A stretch of DNA of 64,000 nt. It comes from Aquimonas voraii. GTDB taxonomy: Bacteria > Pseudomonadota > Gammaproteobacteria > Xanthomonadales > Xanthomonadaceae. The stretch is from positions 1 through 64,000 of the forward strand of contig NZ_FNAG01000007.1 in assembly GCF_900101825.1 (NCBI RefSeq), in the 5' to 3' direction. Each line of letters begins with the position of its first letter. Positions within the stretch are counted from its first letter, which is position 1. Shown here piece by piece: positions 28,464-39,312 of the stretch. The notes under the pieces were generated by a model that worked only from the letters and a program-made list of their open reading frames with translations, did no database searches and was not told the origin of the DNA. Made by a program: the position numbers and the translations under genes.

Positions 28464-28696
28464 GGTCGGGTTCCTCGTGATGGCGTCATGGGTCTGGACC
28501 GCGCGGCGGAGGCTCGGAGCCATCCCGCGCGGCGGCGCAGCATGACAAGCGCCGGGGCGGCTCGCCAGCGTGGACAGGGAGATATGGCGCGACCGCATGG
28601 CTGTGGCTGTGTTTCGAGCGGCGACATGGCGCCGGAAGTTTGACGCAGCCGCCGCGATCCTGCCCAATCGCAAGCCCGCCACTCAATGCGACCCAC

Positions 28697-29560
28697 ATGC
28701 GCATCCGCGAGTTCGCCCAGATCGACGTCTTCGCCTGCCGCCCCTTTGGCGGCAATCCGGTGGCTGTAGTGCTCGATGCCGAAGGACTCGACGGCGCCGG
28801 CATGCAGCGCATCGCCCACTGGACCAATCTGTCGGAAACGACCTTCGTACTGCCGCCGGAGACCGCAGGCGGGAGCTACCGCGTGCGCATCTTCACCCCG
28901 CGCCAGGAGCTGCCCTTCGCCGGCCACCCGAGCATCGGCACCGCGCATGCAGTGCTGGAGGCCGGCCTCGCCACGCCCGATGCCGAGGGCCAGCTGATCC
29001 AGGAATGCGCCGCCGGCCGCCTGCCGCTGCGCCTGCGCGGCGAGGGCGCGACGCGCGAGCTCTTCGTGCGCCTGCCCGAATCGCGGATCGCCCCACTCTC
29101 GGCGCCCGAGCAGGCACAGCTCGAGGCCGCGTTGGCCGCACCGCTGACGCCTGCGGCCGCGGTCAATGTCGGTCCGGTCTGGATCGTCGCCGGCCTCGCC
29201 TCGGGCGAGGCAGTGCGTGCGCTGCAGCCGGATCTGCCGGCGCTGACCCGGCTCAGCCTCGCCACCGGCGCGGTCGGCATCAGCGTCTACGGCCGCGACG
29301 GCAGCGGTGAGGCCGACCTGGTGGTACGCAGCTTCGTGCCGGCCGACGGGATTCCCGAAGATCCGGTCTGCGGCAGCGGCAACGGTGCCATCGGCGCCTA
29401 CCTGCAGGCCCGTAACGCCCTGCCCGCACCCAGCTACACCAGCAGCCAGGGCCGGGAATGTGGCCACGACGGCCGGGTCCGCGTCGAGGTCGATGACGAA
29501 GGACGGCTGTGGATCGGCGGCCAGGCCCACACCTGCATCCGCGGACACATCGAGGCCTGA
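28697..29560 (+). CDS. PhzF-family isomerase-like protein
   Basis: 287 aa, two-domain diaminopimelate-epimerase-like fold. Signatures: FAQIDVFACRPFGGNPVAVV, catalytic Glu in NLSETTFVLPP, ELPFAGHPSIGTAHAVLEAG, and EDPVCGSGNGAIGAYL. Homologues range from phenazine biosynthesis isomerase to proteins of unknown substrate; no phenazine genes are here, so the substrate is unknown. ATG at 28697. It is divergent from the lysine fusion gene and stands alone. Confidence 0.9.
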   Translation: MRIREFAQIDVFACRPFGGNPVAVVLDAEGLDGAGMQRIAHWTNLSETTFVLPPETAGGSYRVRIFTPRQELPFAGHPSIGTAHAVLEAGLATPDAEGQLIQECAAGRLPLRLRGEGATRELFVRLPESRIAPLSAPEQAQLEAALAAPLTPAAAVNVGPVWIVAGLASGEAVRALQPDLPALTRLSLATGAVGISVYGRDGSGEADLVVRSFVPADGIPEDPVCGSGNGAIGAYLQARNALPAPSYTSSQGRECGHDGRVRVEVDDEGRLWIGGQAHTCIRGHIEA

Positions 29561-29714
29561 GGACATGTGAGAACCATTCGCCGGCCGCGGCCGCCGCTGC
29601 ACGCCCTCGCTGCAGCTTCCGGATTTCTTCCCTCGCCCTGAGCCGCGGGCCACGCTTGCCTCGGGCGCGCGGATCGGGTGGGATGCCGCGCATTCCCTGC
29701 GCACGAGAGCCGCC

Positions 29715-30341
29715 ATGCCCGTCATCGAAGTCCGCCACCCCCTGATCCAGCACAAGCTTGGCCTGATGCGCGAGGCGCACATCAGCACCCGCGAGTTCCG
29801 CGCGCTGGCCGGCGAGGTCGCCTCGCTGCTGACCTACGAGGCCACCAAGGACCTGGAAACAGAGGACGAAGTGATCGAGTGCTGGTCCGGGCAAGTGACG
29901 GTGCAGCGCATCAAGGGCAAGAAGATCACCATCGTGCCGATTCTGCGCGCAGGTCTGGGCATGCTGCCCGGCGTTCTGGAGCTGATCCCGGCGGCGCGGG
30001 TCAGCGTGGTCGGCATCGCCCGCGACGAGGACAGCCTGCGCCCCGTCACCTATTACGAGAAGCTGTCGGGCCACATGGATGAGCGCACCGCGCTGATCGT
30101 CGACCCCATGCTGGCCACCGGCGGCACCCTGATCGCGACCATCCAACTGCTGAAGGAGGCCGGCTGCAGGCGCATCAAGGGCCTGTTTCTGGTGGCGGCA
30201 CCCGAGGGCCTGCAGCGGCTGGCCGATACGCATCCAGACGTCGAATTGTACGTCGCCTCGATCGATGACAGGCTCAATGCGCAGGGCTACATCCTGCCCG
30301 GACTGGGCGATGCCGGCGACAAGATCTTCGGCACCAAGTGA
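29715..30341 (+). CDS. upp: uracil phosphoribosyltransferase
   Basis: 208 aa. It salvages uracil to UMP with PRPP. PRPP loop [29 protein letters not shown]; uracil-binding C-terminus ([25 protein letters not shown]). Length is exactly that of the E. coli enzyme. No uraA permease gene follows, unlike in E. coli. Confidence 0.97.
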   Translation: MPVIEVRHPLIQHKLGLMREAHISTREFRALAGEVASLLTYEATKDLETEDEVIECWSGQVTVQRIKGKKITIVPILRAGLGMLPGVLELIPAARVSVVGIARDEDSLRPVTYYEKLSGHMDERTALIVDPMLATGGTLIATIQLLKEAGCRRIKGLFLVAAPEGLQRLADTHPDVELYVASIDDRLNAQGYILPGLGDAGDKIFGTK

Positions 30342-30410
30342 ACCCGCCGCTCTTGGCAGGCCACTTGCTTGAGCCTTGGCATCGCCGCCCCTTTGACACG
30401 GCAGGAGCCC

Positions 30411-32573
30411 ATGCGCGGCAAGCAGCAGACACAGGCGACCGGAGCCGGCCCCGCGCTCGACGCAGGGCCTGACGGGCAGGCGTTCCAGGCGCTCGTCGAG
30501 AGCCTGCCCCTCGCCCTGTACCGGCTGGATCGCAGCGGCGCGCTGACCTATGCCAACCCCTTCATGCTGGCGCTGCTCGGACGCGATCTCGAATCCGCCC
30601 GCGGTCTGCGTGCGGCCGATGTGTACCCGCCGGATCTCGCAGCCGCCTATGCGGCAGATGATCGCCGCGTGCTCGATGACGGCGAGACGGTCACTCGCAT
30701 CGAGGACCACCGGGTGCCCAGCAGCGGCGACTTGCGTCAGGTCTGGGTCAGCAAGCTACCCGTGCGCGACAGCAGCGGGCAGATCGTCGGCCTGCAGGGT
30801 GTCTTCACCGATCTCACCGAGGAAATGCAGGGCCTCGAGGAATTCCGGCTCGCCGCGGCGGTGCTGGAGTCCGCCCAGCAGGCGGTGATGATCACCGACC
30901 TTGCAGGCCGCATCCTGCGGGTGAACCCGGCCTTCGAGCGGATCACCGGCTATGACGCCGACGAAGCGATCGGGCAGACACCCCGACTGCTGGCTTCGGG
31001 CCAGCAGGGCCAGCCCTTCTACGAGCGCCTGTGGGCGGCCCTGCACGAAGCCGGACACTGGCAGGGCGAACTGGTCAACCGCCGCCGCGACGGTACGCTC
31101 TACACCCAGCAGATGACCGTCTCCACGGTACGCGATCCCCAAGGTCGGCCCAGCCACTACGTGGCGATGTTCCTCGACGTCAGCGAAGCCAAGTCGGCGG
31201 CCCAGCAGATCCAGCACCTCGCCCACCACGACGCGCTGACCGGCCTGCCCAACCGCCTGTTGCTGCGCGACCGCCTGCAGCAGGCGCTGGCGCAGTCGCG
31301 CCGCCATGGTCAATGCGTGGCGGTGCTGTTCATCGACCTCGACCATTTCAAGCACGTCAATGACGCGCATGGCCATCACGTGGGCGATCAGCTGCTGCAG
31401 CAGGCGGCGCGCCGCATAGGACTGGCCCTGCGCGGCAGCGACACGGTTTCGCGCCAGGGCGGCGACGAGTTCATCGCCCTGCTGCCCGATCTGAAGGATC
31501 CGCAGGAGGCCACGCCGGTCTGCCGTGCACTGCTGCGCGCATTGTCGACCCCCTTCGAGATCGAGGGCCACAGCCTGCATCTGTCGGCCAGCATCGGCGT
31601 CGCCAGCAGCCCGACCGACAGCGAGGACATCGACACTCTGCTGCGCTGCGCCGACATGGCGATGTACGAAGCCAAGAACGCCGGCCGCAACCGTGCCCAG
31701 TTCTTCCGCAGCGAGCTGGAAGAGCGAGCGCGCCGGCAGGCCCGGCTGGAAGCCGAGCTGCGTACGGCACTGCGAGAGCGCCAGCTGTTCGTCGAGCTGC
31801 AGCCGCAGATCGATCTGGCCAGCCACAACATCACCTGCATCGAAGCGCTGGTGCGCTGGCAGCATCCTGAGCGCGGTCCGGTCGGACCGCTCGAGTTCAT
31901 TCCCTTCGCCGAGGAAAGCCACCTGATCGTCGCGGTGGGGATCGAGGTGATCCGTCTGGCCTGCGAGGCCCGCGCGGCGCTGCGCGAGGACCTCGACGAC
32001 AGTGTGCCGATCGCCATCAACGTCTCGGCCCTGCAGCTGGCCGACCCCGGATTTCTCGACCACTTCAACTCGGAGGTGGATCGCCACGCGCTCAGTGGCC
32101 ATCAGATCGAGCTGGAAATCACCGAGCGTGCCTTGGTCGCCGACATCGACACCACCCGCGAGCTGCTGCAGCAGCTGCGCGTGCTCGGCGTCAAGGTCGC
32201 CATCGACGACTTCGGCACGGGCTATTCCAACCTCGCCCTGCTGCATCGTCTGCCGCTGTCGAGGCTGAAGATCGACCGCAGCTTCATCACCGACATCGAC
32301 AGCCGGCGCAGCGCGCAGGAAATCTGTCGCGCGGTTTGCGCGCTCGCCAGCAGCCTGGAACTCAAGGTCGTGGCCGAGGGCGTCGAGTCCTCGCCACAGC
32401 TGGAGCTGATCCAGGGCCTGGGCTGCGACGCCGGCCAGGGCTATGTGTTCGCGAGACCCATGCGCCTGCCCGAGCTGCGGCGCTGGCTGAAGGCGCACCC
32501 GCATGGCGCGGGCGGCTTCGGTCGCGGCCCGGGGCAGGAATCAGGCGTCGGTGGACCAAGGCCCACCTCATGA
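30411..32573 (+). CDS. PAS-PAS-GGDEF-EAL cyclic-di-GMP protein
   Basis: 720 aa, no membrane helices. Two PAS domains (~30-145; ~150-270, the latter with TDLAGRILRVNPAFERITGYDADEAIGQTP). GGDEF domain ~285-445 with intact RQGGDEFIALLPDL and GLPNRLLLRDRL. EAL domain ~465-710 with intact IEALVRWQHPERG, AINVSALQLADPGF and DDFGTGYSNLALL plus KIDRSFI. Both active-site motifs are conserved, so it could make and degrade c-di-GMP; in many hybrids one activity dominates. ATG at 30411 has AGGAG 6 nt before; the TTG at 30369 is less likely. Confidence 0.92.
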   Translation: MRGKQQTQATGAGPALDAGPDGQAFQALVESLPLALYRLDRSGALTYANPFMLALLGRDLESARGLRAADVYPPDLAAAYAADDRRVLDDGETVTRIEDHRVPSSGDLRQVWVSKLPVRDSSGQIVGLQGVFTDLTEEMQGLEEFRLAAAVLESAQQAVMITDLAGRILRVNPAFERITGYDADEAIGQTPRLLASGQQGQPFYERLWAALHEAGHWQGELVNRRRDGTLYTQQMTVSTVRDPQGRPSHYVAMFLDVSEAKSAAQQIQHLAHHDALTGLPNRLLLRDRLQQALAQSRRHGQCVAVLFIDLDHFKHVNDAHGHHVGDQLLQQAARRIGLALRGSDTVSRQGGDEFIALLPDLKDPQEATPVCRALLRALSTPFEIEGHSLHLSASIGVASSPTDSEDIDTLLRCADMAMYEAKNAGRNRAQFFRSELEERARRQARLEAELRTALRERQLFVELQPQIDLASHNITCIEALVRWQHPERGPVGPLEFIPFAEESHLIVAVGIEVIRLACEARAALREDLDDSVPIAINVSALQLADPGFLDHFNSEVDRHALSGHQIELEITERALVADIDTTRELLQQLRVLGVKVAIDDFGTGYSNLALLHRLPLSRLKIDRSFITDIDSRRSAQEICRAVCALASSLELKVVAEGVESSPQLELIQGLGCDAGQGYVFARPMRLPELRRWLKAHPHGAGGFGRGPGQESGVGGPRPTS

Positions 32574-32596
32574 TCCGCCACCCAGCCCAGTGAGAT

Positions 32597-32785
32597 GTAG
32601 GTTGGGCCAAGCGCAGCGCGACTAAGCGCTTTGGAGGTTGGGCCAAGCGCAGCGCGGCCCAACGGCGCATGCCCGACCCCCGATGCGAGCTTGCTGCTCG
32701 CAGTGTCGGGACGCGCCGACGGCTTGTCCCAACCTACACAGATCCGGCGCTTTCGTAGCTCGGGCCAAGCCCGGCGCGGCCGAGG
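32597..32785. repeat. cluster of GTAGGTTGGGCCAAGCGCAGCG-type repeats
   Basis: Two near-identical copies of GGTTGGGCCAAGCGCAGCGCG (from 32600 and 32637) and a diverged third (GTAGCTCGGGCCAAGCCCGGCGCGGCC, from 32755), plus an inverted CCCAACCTAC at 32728. Another copy is at 48527. This intergenic repeat is dispersed; function unknown. It sits between the convergent GGDEF-EAL gene and lspA. Confidence 0.8.
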
Positions 32786-32813
32786 GTGCTTGCTTTGATC
32801 TCGGGAGAGCTCC

Positions 32814-33319
32814 CTACTTCCCCGCTTCGCGCGCGCCGAAGCCCGAAATGGCGATCAGCACCGCCCCGACCACGATCGCCGAGTCGGCGATATTGAAGGC
32901 CGGCCAGTGGTGGACGTCGTAGTAGACGTCGATGAAGTCGACCACGTAGCCGAAGCGCAGGCGATCGATCAGGTTGCCGATCGCCCCGCCGATCACCAGC
33001 GCAAACGGAAGCGCCTGCTTCCAGTCCGCGCGCGGCAGACGCGACAGCCAGAAGGCCAGCAGGCTGCTGATCACCACCGCCAGCCCGCTGAACACCCACT
33101 TCTGCCAGCCGCCGGCATTGCCGAGGAAGCTGAAGGCGGCGCCGTAGTTGTAGAGCAGGGTCCAGTTGAGGACGCCGTCGATCACCGGCACCGGCCGGTT
33201 GTACTCGAGCGCGCCCAGCGCGAGCGCCTTGGTCCACTGGTCGAGTGCGATGACCACGATCGACAGCGCAAGCCAGATCAGGGCGTTGTCGCGCAGCGCC
33301 GGCTTCGTGGCTGCGCTCA

Positions 33320-33320
<1 letters not shown>
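32814..33320 (-). CDS. lspA: lipoprotein signal peptidase
   Basis: 168 aa. Four membrane helices (~13-30, 67-90, 95-120, 138-160). The aspartic protease residues are in [14 protein letters not shown] and [11 protein letters not shown]. It removes the signal peptide of diacylated prolipoproteins. It overlaps ileS by 1 nt (ATGA); ribF-ileS-lspA is a conserved gene order. No ispH/fkpB gene follows here; the rightward GGDEF-EAL gene meets it instead. Confidence 0.97.
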
Positions 33321-36204
<2,884 letters not shown>

Positions 36205-36208
<4 letters not shown>

Positions 36209-37182
36209 GCCGGGCTCCAGCTTGCAGGACGGCCGATCGCGGCCGCGGGGACAGAGGACAGGATCTCGCGCGCCCGGGCCGCATCGCGGTCCATCTGCAC
36301 GATCAGGGCGGGGAGATCCGGGAAATTCAGCTCGTCGCGCAGTTTGGCGACGAACTCGATCGACAGGCGGCGTCCGTAGAGGTCGCCACTGAAGTCGAAT
36401 ATGTGGGTTTCGAGCAGCGGCTCCCTGCCCTGCACCACCGGCCGCGTGCCGAGGCTGGCCACGCCAGCCAGCGGCGCTGCGTCGATGCCGTGCGCACGTA
36501 CCGCGTAGACGCCCCACAGCGCGGGCAGGCAGCGGCCGAAGCGCTGGTTGGCGGTGGGATAGCCCAGCGTGCGCCCGAGCTGCTGGCCGCGCACCACGCG
36601 GCCGGAGATGGCATAGGGCCGACCCAGCAGGCTGGACGTCAGCTCCAGCGCGCCGGCCGACAGCGCATCGCGAATGCGCGAGCTGGACACGCGCTCGCCG
36701 TCGACGCAGGTGACGATGTCCAGCGAGCGCGCGACGAAACCGAGCTCCGCACCCATTCGCTTCAGCAGCTCGACGTCGCCGGCGCGGCCGCGGCCGAAGC
36801 GGAAATCCGGGCCGACCCAGACCTCACGCGCGTTCAGGCGCTTGACCAGCACCTCGCGCACGAAATCCTCGGCGCTCATCGACGCCAGCGCCGCATTGAA
36901 GCGCAGCAAGCCAACGGCATCGCAGCCCAGCGCGGCCAGGCCTTCGAAGCGCGAGCGCGGCAGCTGCAGACGTGCAGGCGGGTTGCCGCGGGCGAAATGC
37001 TCGCGCGGCAGCGGCTCGAAGCTGAGCGCCACCGCATCGAGGCCGGACGCGCGCGCGCGCGCCACCACCTCGCCCAACAGGGCGCGGTGGCCGAGGTGCA
37101 GTCCATCAAAGGCACCGACGCAGACGATGCTGCCGCGCGGCGCGATGCAGGGCCCGAGCGGGTCGCGGAATAGGCGGGTCAT
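36205..37182 (-). CDS. ribF: bifunctional riboflavin kinase / FAD synthetase
   Basis: 325 aa. N-terminal FMN adenylyltransferase ([47 protein letters not shown]). C-terminal riboflavin kinase ([48 protein letters not shown]). Converts riboflavin to FMN and FAD. ATG at 37182. A TATACT hexamer ends ~10 nt before the ATG on the minus strand, so the operon promoter may give a nearly leaderless mRNA. Upstream, where murJ would normally lie, is the Mu-type insertion. Confidence 0.96.
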
Positions 37183-37423
37183 GGGGGGCGGAGTATAGCG
37201 GCGCGCCATGGGCGCGCCGCCGGGATTCGGGATTGGGGATTCGGGATTCGCTGGTGCGGCTGCGGTGGGCTTGGGCTTTCGCCCTGTGGAAACCCGCTGC
37301 GAGCGACTCGATTGCCGGGTACCCAGTCGCACCGAATCAGGCCCCTCTCCCCCTGAGGGAGAGGGGGTGGGGGAGAGGGGGAGGAAACCTTGCAGGAATG
37401 TTCACCACTCTCCCCCTGTAGGC
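37183..37423. other. intergenic region left of the Mu-type element
   Basis: Contains four GGGATTC-type heptamers (37222-37249) and a CCTCTCCCCC/GGGGGAGAGG palindromic stretch (37340-37382). Similar C-rich sequence (CATCTCCCCCGCCCCTCTCCC) resumes right of the element at 44700, so the element seems to have landed inside such a repeat. No gene. Confidence 0.6.
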
Positions 37424-37466
37424 GGACAATGAATCTGCACCCTCGGGACAATGAATCTGCACCCTT
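37424..37466 (+). repeat. left-end transposase sites L1 and L2
   Basis: Two copies of GGACAATGAATCTGCACCCT, 20 of 20 identical, starting at 37424 and 37446 (22-bp period, two helical turns). Inverted counterparts are at the right end. Confidence 0.85.
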
Positions 37467-37469
37467 GCT

Positions 37470-37478
37470 TGTGGATAA
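37470..37478 (-). promoter_or_regulatory. perfect DnaA-box match at the element left end
   Basis: TGTGGATAA reads TTATCCACA on the minus strand, the DnaA consensus, immediately inside site L2. A 9-mer can occur by chance; a host-factor role at the end is inference. Confidence 0.4.
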
Positions 37479-37601
37479 CTTCGGGGTGGGGCGCGGCCTG
37501 AACGGCTCTGAAACAGAGTGCTTTATCTGCGCTTGAAGCGGCCCGGAAGATACCTTCAACCGCTGCAATTGCGCAGAAAGGCGCCGCTGCCTGCGGGGGT
37601 G

Positions 37602-37766
37602 TCAGCGCAGAAAAGCCCTACCGAAGACCAGGGCGACGCCACCCACCAGCGCCAGCGAGCCCCCTGCCAAGATGGCCGGACCGGGCTGGCCTGCAAGCGT
37701 CAACACCAGCGCCGTCAGGGTGACGACAAGGGCTAGGGTTTTGAATGCAGCCATGACCTTCCCCAT
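37602..37766 (-). CDS. tiny membrane protein downstream of muB-like gene
   Basis: 54 aa from ATG 37766 (MGKVMAAFKT) or 50 aa from the second Met (37754). Two hydrophobic segments (TLALVVTLTALVLTLAG and AILAGGSLALVGGVALVFG) make a hairpin membrane protein. The upstream start overlaps the first tRNA-arm-like repeat (…AGGACGTATGGGG), which would place that RNA structure over the ribosome site. Size and topology recall small phage membrane/holin-like proteins, but no family is recognised. Confidence 0.5.
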   Translation of the reverse strand: MGKVMAAFKTLALVVTLTALVLTLAGQPGPAILAGGSLALVGGVALVFGRAFLR

Positions 37767-37828
37767 ACGTCCTGAACGTTTCTGGGTATGAGCCAGACGG
37801 TGCGTGCCATGGCCCGCCGAATGGTAGC
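37761..37828 (-). ncRNA. initiator-tRNA anticodon-arm-like element, copy 1
   Basis: On the minus strand: stem TCTGG/CCAGA around loop CTCATAC (37781-37797), then a second hairpin CGTT-CAG-GACG (37768-37778). The 5-bp stem, 7-nt loop, U before and A after CAU exactly copy a tRNA-Met/fMet anticodon arm (fMet: TCGGG-CTCATAA-CCCGA). No T-arm or acceptor stem is seen. Copy 2 is 107 bp upstream. Whether it is an RNA, a DNA site or both is unknown. Confidence 0.5.
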
Positions 37829-37866
37829 GCAAAGCCATGCAAGGGCGATGGCTGCGGCGCGTCCAA

Positions 37867-37943
37867 CCCCCTACGTCCTCGACGGCTTCGGGGTATGAGC
37901 CCGACGGGAGAATGCCCGCGCCACGGCCAGGAGCGATAGTAGC
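37867..37943 (-). ncRNA. initiator-tRNA anticodon-arm-like element, copy 2
   Basis: Stem TCGGG/CCCGA with loop CTCATAC (37888-37904), followed by hairpin CGTC-GAG-GACG (37874-37884). Compared with copy 1, one stem pair changes from G-C to T-A with pairing kept, and one pair in the second hairpin becomes a wobble: a compensatory pattern expected of structured RNA. It starts ~60 nt after the muB-like stop. Confidence 0.5.
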
Positions 37944-38004
37944 AGCCCCAGCAAAGCACAAGCCGCCCAATGGGCGGCCTGTGCGCCTGCCTGAGGGCTG
38001 CGCC

Positions 38005-38982
38005 TCAGACAGCACCACCCAAGTCCTGCCAAGCCGCATGAAGGTGCGAAAAGGCCACGGGTGCGCCCTGTTGCGCAGCAACGGTTGCGGCGCCGCGCAG
38101 GCCCTTGGTGAGCGTGCGTAGCCCGCCGGGCTGGCTGGCAATCGTAGCTGCGAGTTGTCGCGCCTTGCTGTCCTCGATTCCCCAGGCTTCCGCCAGCGCG
38201 TCGGCGTCTTCCAGGGTCGGCCGTGCGAGGTGCAGCCGCTTGCCGATCCGACCGCGCAAACGGTCGAACATGGCGGCCCGGTGTCCGCTCGTCATACGGG
38301 AAAAGACAAACTCGTTACCGACCAGAGCGAGCCCAACATCTGTGGCATCGAAGATCGCGCGGATTTGGTCCAGTGCCGACGCGCCAAGATGCTGCGCCTC
38401 ATCAATGATGAGAAGCCCGGCCGTGCCTCGCAGACGCTCCACAATCGAACGATGTAGCTTCGCGGCGCCACCGCTTGTGACACCGGCGCCCACGGCCTGC
38501 GCGATCTCTTCAAGGGCGGGCACCACGCCAGCGGTTGCAGGCGTCATAGTGACGGCGAACGCGCTCGCTGAACGCTCGACATAGTGGCGAATCGCAAGAG
38601 TCTTGCCCAGCCCGGAAGCCCCATAGATGACAGAGAAGTCGTTAGCGAAGTGGGCGAAGCGAAGCGCCGAGAGAATCCGCTTTGCGCTGGGTGTTTCGAC
38701 AAAGGCCGGCGCCTTGGGCGCGTGCTTCGCCGCTGCTTCACGCATCGCGCGAGACTCGACCCACTTCGCCAACTGCGACTCAAGCGCCGAATTGTCACCG
38801 GGGTAAGTGCCGGCGAGCCACTGGCTAAGCCGCGTTGTGCTCACGCTCGATTCGCGCGCGATCTTGGATTGGGTGAGGCTACCGCCCTCGATCAAGCCGC
38901 GAACGATCGCGCGCAGATCGGCGGGCTCTGGAACGGTTGGCGCTGTGGCGGGTAGTTTCAGGATTCGTGCGGTGGTTTCCAT
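38005..38982 (-). CDS. MuB-like AAA+ transposition ATPase
   Basis: 325 aa. N-terminal helix-turn-helix (~25-60: GSLTQSKIARESSVSTTRLSQWLAG, as in MuB), then an AAA ATPase with Walker A GASGLGKT (121-128), Walker B LLIIDEAQH (~190-198), sensor-like region LALVGNEFVFSRM, and Arg-rich C-terminal part. MuB binds DNA as ATP filament, picks target DNA and delivers it to the transposase, giving target immunity. GGAGAAATGATAG just before the ATG; the upstream 108-aa gene ends 3 nt before. Same family as IstB/TnsC, but the HTH plus partner gene favours MuB. Confidence 0.92.
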   Translation of the reverse strand: METTARILKLPATAPTVPEPADLRAIVRGLIEGGSLTQSKIARESSVSTTRLSQWLAGTYPGDNSALESQLAKWVESRAMREAAAKHAPKAPAFVETPSAKRILSALRFAHFANDFSVIYGASGLGKTLAIRHYVERSASAFAVTMTPATAGVVPALEEIAQAVGAGVTSGGAAKLHRSIVERLRGTAGLLIIDEAQHLGASALDQIRAIFDATDVGLALVGNEFVFSRMTSGHRAAMFDRLRGRIGKRLHLARPTLEDADALAEAWGIEDSKARQLAATIASQPGGLRTLTKGLRGAATVAAQQGAPVAFSHLHAAWQDLGGAV

Positions 38983-38985
38983 CTA

Positions 38986-39312
38986 TCATTTCTCCGGCTG
39001 CGGTGAGTGCTGCGGCTGTTTCGCCCCGCGTCGGCGGCCACCGGCGCGGGGCTTCTTCTTTGCGGTGTTGTCCACGACAAGCCGAATGCCGGCCGGCCCT
39101 TGCTTTGGCTCGGCTGCGCGCTGCGCTGGCGGGTCAAGAAACACGGCGCTACCGGATTCGATGTAGAGGCGCAGCGCGGCGGCGGCGCCGCGTCTGAACT
39201 CCGGCGTGTATTCCTTGAAGAAGTCGCCGGCTTCTATCCGGCGAACCGTCTCGCCCATGACATTCACGAACACCCGAACGGCGTCCACGTTGGGGTTATG
39301 TCGGGTTCTCAT
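38986..39312 (-). CDS. hypothetical protein between transposase and MuB-like genes
   Basis: 108 aa, not recognised. N-terminal helical half (NVDAVRVFVNVMGETVRRIEAGDFF) and a Lys/Arg-rich C-terminus (KKKPRAGGRRRGAK) that might contact nucleic acid. Its ATG overlaps the transposase stop by 4 nt and its stop is 3 nt before muB, so it is a genuine member of the operon. Mu itself has no gene between A and B. Confidence 0.7.
   Translation of the reverse strand: MRTRHNPNVDAVRVFVNVMGETVRRIEAGDFFKEYTPEFRRGAAAALRLYIESGSAVFLDPPAQRAAEPKQGPAGIRLVVDNTAKKKPRAGGRRRGAKQPQHSPQPEK

Noticed and set aside
37602-38141. 179-aa ORF overlapping the muB-like end
   Set aside because: N-terminal two thirds translate the tRNA-arm-like repeats and the muB antisense frame; only the last ~50 residues look like protein.
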